Assembly: GCF_000328705.1 (NCBI RefSeq) | Contig: NC_019673.1 | Coordinates: forward strand, 4,836,001 to 4,900,000 | Origin: Saccharothrix espanaensis DSM 44229 | GTDB lineage: Bacteria; Actinomycetota; Actinomycetes; Mycobacteriales; Pseudonocardiaceae | Reading direction: 5' to 3' | Length of the DNA: 64,000 bases | Shown: positions 43,919 to 52,183 of the stretch, in pieces | Position numbering within the stretch: position 1 is the first letter of the stretch | Layout of the letters: every line of letters starts with the position of its first letter | The notes under the pieces: generated by a model | The model's input: only the letters and a program-made list of their open reading frames with translations | Told to the model about the DNA's origin: nothing | Databases searched by the model: none | Program-made: the position numbers and the translations under genes

Positions 43919-44242
43919 CACACCGCCTTGCCGACAATCACCAAGTCGCCCACCCCCAATCCTCCTCACACCGATCCTCTTCGCACCGCGTCCTTCGGTG
44001 GCCGGATGCCCCCCGCCCCCTGGTCCTGGCATCCGTTAGCACCGGGTCGGCGGTGTCAAGGGTGCCCGTAGGGCATCGCGCAGCGACGCGAAGCGCCCTT
44101 GATGCCGTCGGCCCGGTGTTAAAGAATCAGACCTCCAGGGGGACGGGCCACCGACCAAACAGTGGCCTCCGCCGACACCGGCACCGGCACCGGCACCGAA
44201 ATCCAACCCGTCACGGCCTCACCACAACCTCAAGCTGACGGG
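43919..44242. other. 324-bp gap between epoxide hydrolase and VanY-like genes
   Basis: Contains only the long hairpin (44036-44122) and a minor CACCGG microsatellite (about four units, 44176-44198). No open frame with coding bias was seen. Confidence 0.6.
44036..44122 (+). ncRNA. 30-bp hairpin with G-U pairs downstream of the epoxide hydrolase gene
   Basis: Positions 44036-44065 pair with 44093-44122 without a mismatch: 24 Watson-Crick pairs and 6 G-U or U-G pairs, with a 27-base loop that is itself partly self-complementary (GCGCAGCGACGCGAAGCGC). The wobble pairs are all favourable only if the plus strand is transcribed; the minus-strand copy would have A-C mismatches at those six places. 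So the structure is likely kept as RNA. It may be a long terminator, a processing site or a dispersed repeat; which one cannot be decided from one copy. Confidence 0.6.
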
Positions 44243-44821
44243 TCACCCGGACGCATCGTTGCGCTGCAACGGACATAGGCCACCAGGCGTGGTCAGAAGC
44301 TCGAAGTGCCACATCTCGTTCGCGTAGGTCTGGCAGAGCCCGTAGTCCGCGCCGTGACGGGTGAGCCAGTCGGCGGCGTCCGTTGGGCCGATGTCGATCG
44401 CCTTGCCGACCACATGCTCGGACGTCTCCGGCGTGCTGACGAACCGGCGCGCTTCCTCGACGCTGCCGAACCTGGCTACGGCCTCGTCCAGCAGCCGCTG
44501 CTGGTAGGCCTTGCTCCGCCACCCCGACGTGACGCGCAACTCGATCCCCGCCGCCCCCGCATCCACCGCAGCCGCGCGCACCGCCGCCAGCAGGGCGGGG
44601 TCCAGCTTGCGGAGGGCGGCATGCCCAGTCTCGGTCAGTGCGATGCTGGTGTTGTCGGGAATGCTCCCGTCCTCCTCGGCCCGCCCCGCCGAGTGCCCGG
44701 CGGCACCCTTCCCCGAGAACCCCGCCGCACAGCCCGTCAACGCCACGGCAACCACCCCGACCACCGCCACCAAGGCCCGCCGCCCACCACCGACCCGTTC
44801 GCGCACCCCTTGGCAGGACAT
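44243..44821 (-). CDS. VanY-like D-alanyl-D-alanine carboxypeptidase lipoprotein
   Basis: A 192-residue peptidase of the M15B (VanY) family. After an N-terminal lipobox (VALTGC) the zinc site appears as SGWRSKAYQQRL, SEHVVGKAIDIG (HxxxxxxD) and the final NEMWHFEL (ExxH). It removes terminal D-Ala from peptidoglycan stems. The ATG at 44821 has GTGAGGAAG upstream. No vanHAX or sensor genes are next to it, so it is a general wall-trimming enzyme rather than evidence of glycopeptide resistance. Confidence 0.88.
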   Translation of the reverse strand: MSCQGVRERVGGGRRALVAVVGVVAVALTGCAAGFSGKGAAGHSAGRAEEDGSIPDNTSIALTETGHAALRKLDPALLAAVRAAAVDAGAAGIELRVTSGWRSKAYQQRLLDEAVARFGSVEEARRFVSTPETSEHVVGKAIDIGPTDAADWLTRHGADYGLCQTYANEMWHFELLTTPGGLCPLQRNDASG

Positions 44822-44919
44822 GTCTTCCTCACTGGTAGAGCCGGAAACCAACCCCTCCGACCCTGCCCGCGAGATATCCGCACCCCATGCCCGCAATGTC
44901 CGCGTTCTGCAACGACCCA

Positions 44920-44966
44920 CACCCGCACCAGCACCCACACGGGCCCCACCACCCGCATCAGCACCC
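44920..44966. repeat. 17-bp direct repeat
   Basis: CACCCGCACCAGCACCC (44920-44936) recurs with one change at 44950-44966, in the 162-bp gap after the serine hydrolase stop. No function is suggested. Confidence 0.35.
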
Positions 44967-44983
44967 GCGCCGACTGCGCCGGG

Positions 44984-46363
44984 TCAGGCGCGGACGAAGA
45001 GGCGGCCGGCAAGGTCGATGCCGACGACCGTGCCGCTCTCGTCGCGGCTGAAGTAGCCCCGCTGGCCCTGGAGACCGCCTTCGACAAGCACGTACTCGTC
45101 GCCATCGCCGGGCAGGAAGCCGATCGCGGCCGGCGGGTAGTCCGGGGGCATCTCGGTCTCCGACGCGGCCCGGACCTCCGGCTTGATCCCGACTTCCAGG
45201 GTCAGGCCGGTGCCGTCGGTGGCGATGTCGAGGAACATCGCGTCGCCCTGGTAGCGGCCCGCGACCTCGCGCGCCCGCGCCTCATCGTGCGGGATCGGCT
45301 GCGGGTCGCGCTCGACCACGCCGAGGTGGTGCTCCAGCGCCCAGCGGACGACGTCCTGGTTGAAGCGAAAGCCGTCCGGGCCGACGTTGGACAGGGAGAC
45401 GACCGCGAAGTTCCGCTCGGGCACGATGAGCAGTTCGGCGAACTGGCCGTTGCCCGACCCGCCGTGGCCGATGGTGCGGACGCCGTCGACGCCGCGCAGG
45501 AACCACGAGATGCCGACGCCGTCACCGAGGGTGCTGGCGCGCATCTCGACGGTTCGCTCCCGCATCCGCCGCAGGGCGTCGGCGGACAGCACCCCGTCCA
45601 CCTCCCCGAGGTGGAACCGGGCCCAGCGCAGCAGGTCGGCGACCGACGACACGATCCCGCCACCCGGGTTGTTGCCGCGCGCGCCGGCCCGCCACGCCGC
45701 CCACGGGCGCGCGGGGCGCAACACCCCGTCCGCGTCGGGGTTGTGGCCCACGGCGAACTTGCGGACCATCACCTCGTCGATCTCGAAGACCGTGTCGGTC
45801 AGCCCGAGCGGCTCCAGGACCAGGGCGGCCACGGCCTTCTCGTAGCTCATGCCGGTGACGTTCTCGATGACCCGCCCGGCCAGGTTGTAGCCCGCCTGGC
45901 TGTAGGACGCGCGGGTGCCGGGCGGCGCGATCGTGGCCAGCCGGGACAGCCGGGCCACGAACCCGGCCAGGGAGTCGTCGTCACCGTCGGCGTCGATCAG
46001 GTTCCAGTCCAGCCCGGCGGTGTGGTTGAGCAGGTTACCCACGGTGATCCGGGCGGCGGTCGACTCGTCGGCGAGCACGAGGTCGGGGACGTACCGGCGC
46101 ACCGGGGCGTCCAGGTCGACCCGGCCCTCCTCGGCCAGCCGGATCAGCGCGGTCCCGGTGAAGGTCTTGGTCACCGACGCGAGGTGGAACAGCGTGTGCT
46201 CGTCCACCGGCGCCGGGTTGTCCAGGTTGGTCACGCCGTGGGCCGCGTAGAGCTCCCGGCCGCCCACCAGCACCCCGACCGCCGCACCCGGGACGCGGTA
46301 CTCCCCCGCCTTCGCCGCGACGAACCCGGCCAGCGCCTGCGCGGACTGCTTCTCCTGCGACAT
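44984..46363 (-). CDS. serine hydrolase, class C beta-lactamase/esterase fold
   Basis: A 459-residue cytosolic enzyme without signal peptide. The active-site motifs are SVTK (residues ~65-68), YSQ in place of YxN, and HGGSGN. It has a C-terminal lipocalin-like extension (GRYQGDAMFLDIATDG onward), as in EstB-type or penicillin-binding-related hydrolases. It is divergent from a TetR gene across three operators and is thus likely the repressor's target. ATG 46363 (second of two) has GGGGGAG at correct spacing. Confidence 0.88.
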   Translation of the reverse strand: MSQEKQSAQALAGFVAAKAGEYRVPGAAVGVLVGGRELYAAHGVTNLDNPAPVDEHTLFHLASVTKTFTGTALIRLAEEGRVDLDAPVRRYVPDLVLADESTAARITVGNLLNHTAGLDWNLIDADGDDDSLAGFVARLSRLATIAPPGTRASYSQAGYNLAGRVIENVTGMSYEKAVAALVLEPLGLTDTVFEIDEVMVRKFAVGHNPDADGVLRPARPWAAWRAGARGNNPGGGIVSSVADLLRWARFHLGEVDGVLSADALRRMRERTVEMRASTLGDGVGISWFLRGVDGVRTIGHGGSGNGQFAELLIVPERNFAVVSLSNVGPDGFRFNQDVVRWALEHHLGVVERDPQPIPHDEARAREVAGRYQGDAMFLDIATDGTGLTLEVGIKPEVRAASETEMPPDYPPAAIGFLPGDGDEYVLVEGGLQGQRGYFSRDESGTVVGIDLAGRLFVRA

Positions 46364-46382
46364 CATGCTCCCCCTTGCGCTC

Positions 46383-46455
46383 ACTTGAACTAAGTACAAG
46401 TCAGACCCTAGAAGTCACTTGAACAAAGTGCAAGTCTCCGCCTGAACTTAGTTCA
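46383..46455. promoter_or_regulatory. three TetR operators between serine hydrolase and TetR genes
   Basis: Two related 19-bp palindromes, ACTTGAACTAAGTACAAGT (46383-46401) and ACTTGAACAAAGTGCAAGT (46417-46435), and a 13-bp one TGAACT-T-AGTTCA (46443-46455), share the ACTTGAACT/AGTTCAAGT core. Centres are 34 and 23 bp apart. The third abuts the TAGGCT -10 box of the TetR gene. Confidence 0.8.
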
Positions 46456-46457
46456 AC

Positions 46458-46463
46458 TAGGCT
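46458..46463 (+). promoter_or_regulatory. -10 box (TAGGCT), leaderless TetR gene
   Basis: TAGGCT ends 7 bases before ATG 46471 and directly follows the third operator. Confidence 0.55.
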
Positions 46464-46470
46464 GTCGACC

Positions 46471-47148
46471 ATGCCGCGAGACACCCTGACCGCAGACCAG
46501 ATCGTCCGCGCCGCCATCGACCTGCTCGACGACGAGGGACTCGACGGCCTCAACATGCGCAGCCTGGGCAAACGCCTCGACTCGGCGGCGACCGCGATCT
46601 ACTGGCACATCAAGACCAAGGACGACCTGGTCCGGCTGGCCGGCGACGCGATCTGGACCGAGGTCGACCTGCCCGACCCGGACACCACCGACTGGCGCGC
46701 CGCGGCCACCGCCATGGCCGTCAGCGTGCACGCGATGCTCACCCGGCACCCGTGGCTGGGCCAGGCGTTCGGCAGCCACCTGCTCTACGGCCACGGCAAG
46801 TCCCGCCACGACGACCACAGCCTGGCCCTCTACGAAAAGGCCGGCTTCGCCCCGGCCGACGCCGACCGCGCCGCGGCCACCGTGTTCCTCTTCGTGCTGG
46901 GCAGCGCCCTGGGACCCGCCGCGCACGTCTCGCTGACCCGCCGGCTGACCAAGAACGGCGGCGACCCGGAAGAGCTGATGGCCGACACGATGGCACGGGC
47001 GACCGAGATCGCCCAGCAGTTCCCCCGCCTGCGCGAACGGATCGAGACCACGGACTACCTCGGCGCACCCGACAACAGCTTCGAGTTCGGCCTCACCGCC
47101 ATCCTCGACGGCTTCGAAGCCCGCCTGGCCACCGGCACTCCCGGCTGA
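46471..47148 (+). CDS. TetR-family repressor, TetR-C type
   Basis: A 225-residue repressor of the class that includes the tetracycline repressor: the helix-turn-helix (ADQIVRAAIDLLDDEGLDGLNMRSLGKRLDSAATAIYWHIKTKDDL, split motif) is very close to TetR itself, followed by a TetR_C-type ligand-binding domain. It probably represses itself and the divergent serine hydrolase through the three palindromes. The ligand may be the hydrolase substrate. Confidence 0.92.
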   Translation: MPRDTLTADQIVRAAIDLLDDEGLDGLNMRSLGKRLDSAATAIYWHIKTKDDLVRLAGDAIWTEVDLPDPDTTDWRAAATAMAVSVHAMLTRHPWLGQAFGSHLLYGHGKSRHDDHSLALYEKAGFAPADADRAAATVFLFVLGSALGPAAHVSLTRRLTKNGGDPEELMADTMARATEIAQQFPRLRERIETTDYLGAPDNSFEFGLTAILDGFEARLATGTPG

Positions 47149-47165
47149 CCTCGGCCGGCGGGACG

Positions 47166-47414
47166 CTACCGCCCGACCCGCGTCCCGTGCAGCACGTACC
47201 TGATCGCGGCCATCGAGATGTCGTGCCGGTTGTGCACGATCCGGTAGTGCTCGTGGATGCGCTCCGCGTCCCAGCCCGGACGCCGGCCCAACGACAGGAT
47301 GTCGTCCTGGACGTCCTGCGCCGGCAGGCTCGGCTTCGGACCCCGGTCCGGCGGCCGGTCCTCGCTGCGGATGTCGTACTCGCCCCGCCTGCTGGTGTCG
47401 TCGTCATAGACCAT
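47166..47414 (-). CDS. small hypothetical protein
   Basis: An 82-residue acidic-then-basic protein (RRGEYDIRSEDRPPDRG, DAERIHEHYRIVHNRHDISMAAIRYVLHGTRVGR). No membrane helix or recognised domain; the C-terminal half looks helical. ATG 47414 has GAGGGGG upstream and coding bias is normal, so it is probably real. It is convergent with the TetR gene across 17 bp. The 247 bp from 47415 to 47661 show no clear feature. Confidence 0.6.
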   Translation of the reverse strand: MVYDDDTSRRGEYDIRSEDRPPDRGPKPSLPAQDVQDDILSLGRRPGWDAERIHEHYRIVHNRHDISMAAIRYVLHGTRVGR

Positions 47415-47661
47415 GCGCACCGCCCCCTCGCTGTGCCGCGCCGGACGGCCCTGACGGTAGGAACGGCGATGTGCGCAGGTCCATGACATGTTGTCGGGCA
47501 GGAACCTGACAGCGGACGGCGGGTTCAGGACGGGGTGGCGACAGCCCGCGCGGCGATCACGGCATGATCTCCGAGCCTTTGCTGAGATTGTCCGTCGAGC
47601 CCCGCTCGGAGCCGAACGCCGGCGGTACCCGTGGTCGCCGGGGAAGGGATCCCCTGTACCG

Positions 47662-48261
47662 GTGGTCGCCCGCATCGCGGTTGTCGACCCGCTGCCGCTG
47701 TTCCGGCAGGGGGTCGCCTCGGTCCTGTCGGCGGCCGGGCACTCCGTGGAGACACCGACCGACGTCAGCCTGTGGCTGCGCCGCGCCAAGTCCTCCGTGG
47801 TGCTGCTGACCGTGCGGTCCGAGCGCGACTGGGACCTGCTCGACCGGCTGTGCGGCGCGGCCGGGCACCACCTGGTGATCGCGGTGCTGGACGCGGAGTC
47901 TGCCGTCCTGGGCGCACGTGCGGTGCGGACCGGGGCACGGTCGGTGCTCGCCCGAGACGTCGCCGCCGACACGCTGCGCCAGACCGTGGAGGCGACGATC
48001 GGCGGCCAGGCCGTGATGCCCGCCGACGTGGCCGCCGCGCTGGCCGGCGGTACCCCGCCCAACGGGCAGCGCGCCCTGTCCGCCGAGCAGCTCTCGTGGT
48101 TGCGGCAGTTGGCGAGTGGTTCCACGGTGACGCAGATGGCCGATCGGGCCGGCTACTCGGAACGGGCGATGTTCCGCCTGTTGCAGGCCGTGTACCGACA
48201 GATGGGAGTGCGGACGCGGCTGGAGGCGATCATGCGCGCGCAGGAGTCGGGCTGGTTGTGA
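47662..48261 (+). CDS. LuxR/NarL-type regulator with a pseudo-receiver domain
   Basis: A 199-residue protein shaped like a response regulator but missing its key residues: the N-terminal acidic pair reads VVDPLP instead of DD, the phosphoacceptor strand reads VVLLTVRSE with Thr where Asp should be, and the Lys strand is VLARDVAAD. The C-terminal helix-turn-helix (LSAEQLSWLRQLASGSTVTQMADRAGYSERAMFRLLQAVYRQMG, split motif) is recognisable but weak. It cannot be phosphorylated in the normal way. It lies 9 bp from the end of the large kinase-STAND gene and may report its state. The start (GTG 47662) is uncertain. Confidence 0.72.
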   Translation: MVARIAVVDPLPLFRQGVASVLSAAGHSVETPTDVSLWLRRAKSSVVLLTVRSERDWDLLDRLCGAAGHHLVIAVLDAESAVLGARAVRTGARSVLARDVAADTLRQTVEATIGGQAVMPADVAAALAGGTPPNGQRALSAEQLSWLRQLASGSTVTQMADRAGYSERAMFRLLQAVYRQMGVRTRLEAIMRAQESGWL

Positions 48262-48270
48262 GCCCGCGCG

Positions 48271-51200
48271 TCAGAGGGCGTCCAGGGCGCGCCCGAGCAG
48301 GCCCTGGTCGTCCAGTTCTCCGATCAGGAACCGCAACCGGTCGACCAGTGCGGGCGGGGTCCGCCGCCGCGTCCTGCCGAGCACCTCGACGGCCGGGGCG
48401 AGATCCGCCCCGTCCACCAGGTGCAGTCCGCAGAGCGCGTAGCCGCGGAAGTCCCAGGCCGCGAAGTCGTCGCCGTCGAGAGCGGTGCGGGCGGTCGACT
48501 CGTCCAGCAGCGCGCGGAACCGGCGGCTCGCCGTCGCCCGGTCGCCCTTCTGGTAGGACGCCAGGCCGAGCAGCGCGAGCACGACCAGCGAACGCCCTTC
48601 GGTTCGGTAGGGGAGCGCTTGCTCGATCTCGCTCCAGGCGTGCTCGCGACGGCCCGTCTTCAGGTAGACCAGGCAGAGCGTGGTCCGCGCCTGCAACAGG
48701 GTGACCGGGTCGTGGTGGCGCAACGCCTCGTCCACGGCGGTCAGCGCCGCCGCTTGCGCCAACTCGAACTCGCCTTGGTGGACCAGCAGGGTGGCGCGCC
48801 CGTCCAGGCAGGAGGTCCGCAGCCACGATCCGCCGAGTTCGGTCGCCGCCAGCTTCGCGAGTTCGACGTATCGCGTCGCCTCGACCGCGTCACCCCGCTC
48901 CCCGAACCACCGCGCGAGCTTGAGCATGAGGGCGACACCGCGGGACTCCGCGTGGTCGCGTGCCGACCGGGTGTCCGGGTAGTCGGGTCGTCGCGGCAGC
49001 TCAAGCGCCTCCACCGCGTGCCGCACGGCGTCCTCGTAGCGCCCCTGACGCCGGTCGCAGTCCGCGATGCCCTCCAGCGCGCCCATCAGGATCACCGGGT
49101 CGTCCAGCCGGCGGGCGTCGTCGCGCGCCAGCTCGAAGTAGCCGAGGGCGCGGTTCGTGTCGCTCCACTGCCAGTACAGCGCCGCGAGGTTGACCCGGAT
49201 CTTCGCCTGGCTGATCTCGTCACGGCGGGCGGTCGCGAGGGCGAACGCCCGCCCATAGGCCGATGCGGCCTCGTCGAACCGCCCGTAGGTCGTGTAGATG
49301 ATCGCCAACGCGTTGTGGTTGGCCAGTTCCAGGTGGTCATCCCCCAGCCGGCCGCGAACCTCTTGGCGTGGCTTGAGCAGCAGGTGGGCGGCGTTCCACT
49401 CGCTGAGCACGTCGTGGATCAACTCGATCACGTTGTACGCCGACGCGTGTTTGCGCCCCCTGAGCAGCGCGGTGAGCTCCGCGAAGTGGACGCGGAGGTC
49501 TTCCACGCTCCGGGGATCGTTGTTCTGGAGGAAGGTCAGCTGTGTCGCCGCGAGGAAGTACAGGGTGCCGCGCGCTTCCTCGCTCGGCAGGTGGTCGAGC
49601 ACCAGACGGGCGTCCTGCGCGGGAATGACGTACTGGTCGGGCGGCGCACGCCGGATGACGCGCCCGGCCACCAGAGTCGACAAGGCGCGCCGGACGTCGT
49701 CCGGGGGTACGTCGCCGAGCAGCCCGACGACGGCGGTGTCCGGAACCGGGGTGTCGAGCGCCGCGAGGGCGTGCAGCACCCGGCTTTCGGCCGGCGCGAG
49801 CCCCTCCAGGAGCAGGCCGGTCAGGTAGCCCGGCACGGATTTCCTGGGCTGCGGTGCCAGCAGGGCCGCGAGGGCCCGCAGGTCGATCGCGGTCTTCGCC
49901 ACCGCGACCACCGCGTGGGCCAGTTCGGCATAACGGGGGTTGCCCTGCATCCGGTCGTACAGCGCGCGGCGCGTCTGCTCGGGCAAGCTCGTGTGGTCCC
50001 ACCGGCTGTCGTCGTCCAGACCGGCGAGGTGGTGCAGGAAGTACTCGTAGGGCAGCTTGTCCAGGTAGAGGGGCGCTTCGGCGGTCGGCCACGTGCCGGC
50101 GGCGGGCGAGGCGAGCTCTTGCTGGGTCGCCAGCAGGACGGTGACGCGGTGGCCGGGCCTGGTCGCGAGCATCTCCAGGGCCTCGTCGAGGTCCGGGTCC
50201 ACCAGCTTGCCGGTGTCCGGGTCCAGCAGGTTCTCCGCGGAGTCCACCGCGACCACCACCGGCGACTCGCCCAGCCGCCGCAGCGTCGCCTCCAGCCGCA
50301 CCAGCGACGACCTGCCGTACTGGGGCGCGGGCAGCGCCTCCGACGTGCCCTCCACGTAGTCGATCAGCGTCCCGGTGTCCAGCCGTGCCACGGCGTCGGT
50401 CTCGTGCCGGCAGATCCGTGCCGGGAACCGCCCGAGGTCCCGCGCGGGCGCGCCGTCCAAGGCGACGTCGAGGAGCTTCGTCTTGCCGATGCCGCGCAGC
50501 CCGCGCAGCACGGTGACCCCCCACGGACCGTCGGACAGCCGGGTCCGCAGGGCGAGGAGGTCGGACTTGCGGTCGACCAGCGGACCGGGCAGTTCCCGGT
50601 TCGAGGACCCGAGGGCGCTCGGCGGCACGGCCGGCTCGACCCGCTCTGCACGTCCGAGCGTTCGCTGGTACGCCTCCGCCGCCGTCGCCGCCAAGTGGAA
50701 GCACCATTCCTTCGCGGCGTCCTCCTCGCGGGTGCGGATCCGCCGACCGAGGTGCATCAGGGCGGCACCCACCAGCGACAGCAGGCACTGCTGCCGCCAT
50801 TCCGCGCCCAGGCCCTTCTTCAACTTCGGCGCGGACGACTCGTGGACCGCCGCGCTGAGCCTGCGCAGGTACTCGTACCGGGGCGTGACGTCGTCCGCGT
50901 CCGGGTCCACCAGCACCCGGGAGAGCTTCAGCCGCGTCGAGGCCTTGAACGACTCGAACTCGTCCAGCGCGAGCGTGACCAGCAGGTGCATCGGGTCGCG
51001 CGCGAGCGGGGCGTCGGTGGCGAACCGGTCGTAGTCGATCAGGACGAACGAGTCGGCGTCGACGGTGGGCTCTTTCGGCACGAGGATGTTGCGGCCGTTG
51101 AGGTCGCCGTGTGCTTTGCCGACGATGAAGTCGTGCGTCCGGCGGCCCGCCGCCGTGTCCGCGACGAGCGTGAACGGGTTGGCCAGCGCACCCGGCCAGC

Positions 51201-51783
51201 CGTGCCGGGTGACGCGCTCCTCGGTCCCGTCGACGGCGATGCCCGCCGCGTGCGCCCACCGCCAGACCTCGGTCCGACGCCGGCGCAGGATGTCACCGAG
51301 CACGTCGGCCACCGCGCGCCGCGGCATCGGGGTGCGGTCCTTGTTCCAGTCGCGCACGACCGAGCGGACGATCGTGCCGCAGTGATCGGGGAAGTCCTTG
51401 TCCTCGATCAGGGAGGTCAGCGCGCCGACCGTGGCGATGTTGCCACCCGCGACCCGCAGGAAGACCGCCCGCCAGTCGCCCAGCGGCAGGGCTTGGCGCT
51501 CGACCTTGGCCAGCCGCTTGGTGAAGGACTTCGAGGCGCTCCACGCGGCCTGCGTGTTCGAGATCCGCCGCTCGCCGTCGGCTCGGAAGAACTTCAGGAC
51601 CAGCTGGTCGACGTCGTCGAGCCCCCGGCGCAGCACGCGGGCGACCGGTTCCCCGCTGCGGCCGTCGGTGAACCACTCCTTGTGGTCCAGGGTGAAGTCC
51701 TGGCCGGCCAGCCAGTCCTCCAGCGCGTCCACCACCCCCTCGGGCAGTTCGTCCCAGGCTTCCCGGTCGCCGAGACGCCCCAT
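48271..51783 (-). CDS. kinase-STAND-TPR protein
   Basis: A 1170-residue soluble protein in three parts. Residues 1-370: aminoglycoside-phosphotransferase-like kinase with Lys64 (LVLKFF), the catalytic loop HGDLNGRN (225-232) and metal site LIDYDRF (248-254). Residues 395-780: STAND NTPase with P-loop GLRGIGKT (428-435), Walker B VVVAVDSAE (509-517) and a winged-helix region. Residues 790-1150: TPR superhelix. The APH-like part resembles the ternary-complex-associated phosphotransferase domains found with STAND modules in conflict systems. ATG 51783 has AGGAGGGGG upstream. It is divergent from the XRE-STAND gene. Confidence 0.85.
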   Translation of the reverse strand: MGRLGDREAWDELPEGVVDALEDWLAGQDFTLDHKEWFTDGRSGEPVARVLRRGLDDVDQLVLKFFRADGERRISNTQAAWSASKSFTKRLAKVERQALPLGDWRAVFLRVAGGNIATVGALTSLIEDKDFPDHCGTIVRSVVRDWNKDRTPMPRRAVADVLGDILRRRRTEVWRWAHAAGIAVDGTEERVTRHGWPGALANPFTLVADTAAGRRTHDFIVGKAHGDLNGRNILVPKEPTVDADSFVLIDYDRFATDAPLARDPMHLLVTLALDEFESFKASTRLKLSRVLVDPDADDVTPRYEYLRRLSAAVHESSAPKLKKGLGAEWRQQCLLSLVGAALMHLGRRIRTREEDAAKEWCFHLAATAAEAYQRTLGRAERVEPAVPPSALGSSNRELPGPLVDRKSDLLALRTRLSDGPWGVTVLRGLRGIGKTKLLDVALDGAPARDLGRFPARICRHETDAVARLDTGTLIDYVEGTSEALPAPQYGRSSLVRLEATLRRLGESPVVVAVDSAENLLDPDTGKLVDPDLDEALEMLATRPGHRVTVLLATQQELASPAAGTWPTAEAPLYLDKLPYEYFLHHLAGLDDDSRWDHTSLPEQTRRALYDRMQGNPRYAELAHAVVAVAKTAIDLRALAALLAPQPRKSVPGYLTGLLLEGLAPAESRVLHALAALDTPVPDTAVVGLLGDVPPDDVRRALSTLVAGRVIRRAPPDQYVIPAQDARLVLDHLPSEEARGTLYFLAATQLTFLQNNDPRSVEDLRVHFAELTALLRGRKHASAYNVIELIHDVLSEWNAAHLLLKPRQEVRGRLGDDHLELANHNALAIIYTTYGRFDEAASAYGRAFALATARRDEISQAKIRVNLAALYWQWSDTNRALGYFELARDDARRLDDPVILMGALEGIADCDRRQGRYEDAVRHAVEALELPRRPDYPDTRSARDHAESRGVALMLKLARWFGERGDAVEATRYVELAKLAATELGGSWLRTSCLDGRATLLVHQGEFELAQAAALTAVDEALRHHDPVTLLQARTTLCLVYLKTGRREHAWSEIEQALPYRTEGRSLVVLALLGLASYQKGDRATASRRFRALLDESTARTALDGDDFAAWDFRGYALCGLHLVDGADLAPAVEVLGRTRRRTPPALVDRLRFLIGELDDQGLLGRALDAL

Positions 51784-52151
51784 GCCCCCTCCTGACGGCC
51801 GACGTCACTGCCCCAGCGAATCTAGACGCCGCGCCCGGTCCGGCGAATCCGCCCGTGGGGTGGTCGGACGCCTTCAACCGTACGGACTTGTCCGACCTGA
51901 CCTCCCGCGCTCGGACCGATCACGCGCCGGGCGGATCGTTGACCGCGTTGCCCGACGACGAAGGAGCGCCATGACCGGTCGACCCGGCAGCCACCCCACG
52001 CCCCGGACCCACCCGGTCCCGTCAGCCGAGCCCGGCGGCACGGGGCCGTCGTGCCCGCGTGGGCTGCCGCCGTCACGCACCGCCCGTCGCGTCGCGCCCA
52101 CTCGATCCGCCCGCCGCACCGCGCCCGCCCGTGACGTCGAGGAGGTGGCCG
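51784..52151. promoter_or_regulatory. 368-bp divergent region between two STAND genes
   Basis: Holds the start region of the kinase-STAND gene on one side and a candidate small frame (51971-52183) on the other. No clear palindrome or near-consensus promoter stands out. Confidence 0.4.
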
Positions 52152-52183
52152 ATGTCCGACCCGGCACGCGTCGCCACCCGTGA
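51971..52183 (+). CDS. possible 70-residue leader protein before the XRE-STAND gene
   Basis: ATG 51971 has a strong ribosome-binding site (GAAGGAG) 5 bases upstream, and the frame keeps high third-position GC for 70 codons. The product is Pro/Arg/Thr-rich and low in complexity (PRTHPVPSAEPGG, RRVAPTRSARRTAPARD), with no domain. It overlaps the XRE-STAND start at 52152 by 32 bases in another frame. It may be a small protein, a translated leader that controls the STAND gene, or chance. Confidence 0.35.
   Translation: MTGRPGSHPTPRTHPVPSAEPGGTGPSCPRGLPPSRTARRVAPTRSARRTAPARDVEEVADVRPGTRRHP

Noticed and set aside
44176-44198. CACCGG microsatellite
   Set aside because: Under four units in GC-rich DNA; no structure or conservation argument, probably chance slippage.
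44243-44821. Glycopeptide-resistance cluster suggested by the VanY-like gene
   Set aside because: No vanH, vanA, vanX or VanRS-like genes are near; VanY-type peptidases are common in actinomycetes.
48421-51795. 1124-codon open frame on the plus strand across the kinase-STAND gene
   Set aside because: It is the antisense shadow of a gene with clear domains; the product is Arg/Gln/Val-rich without any motif. High GC keeps such frames free of stops.
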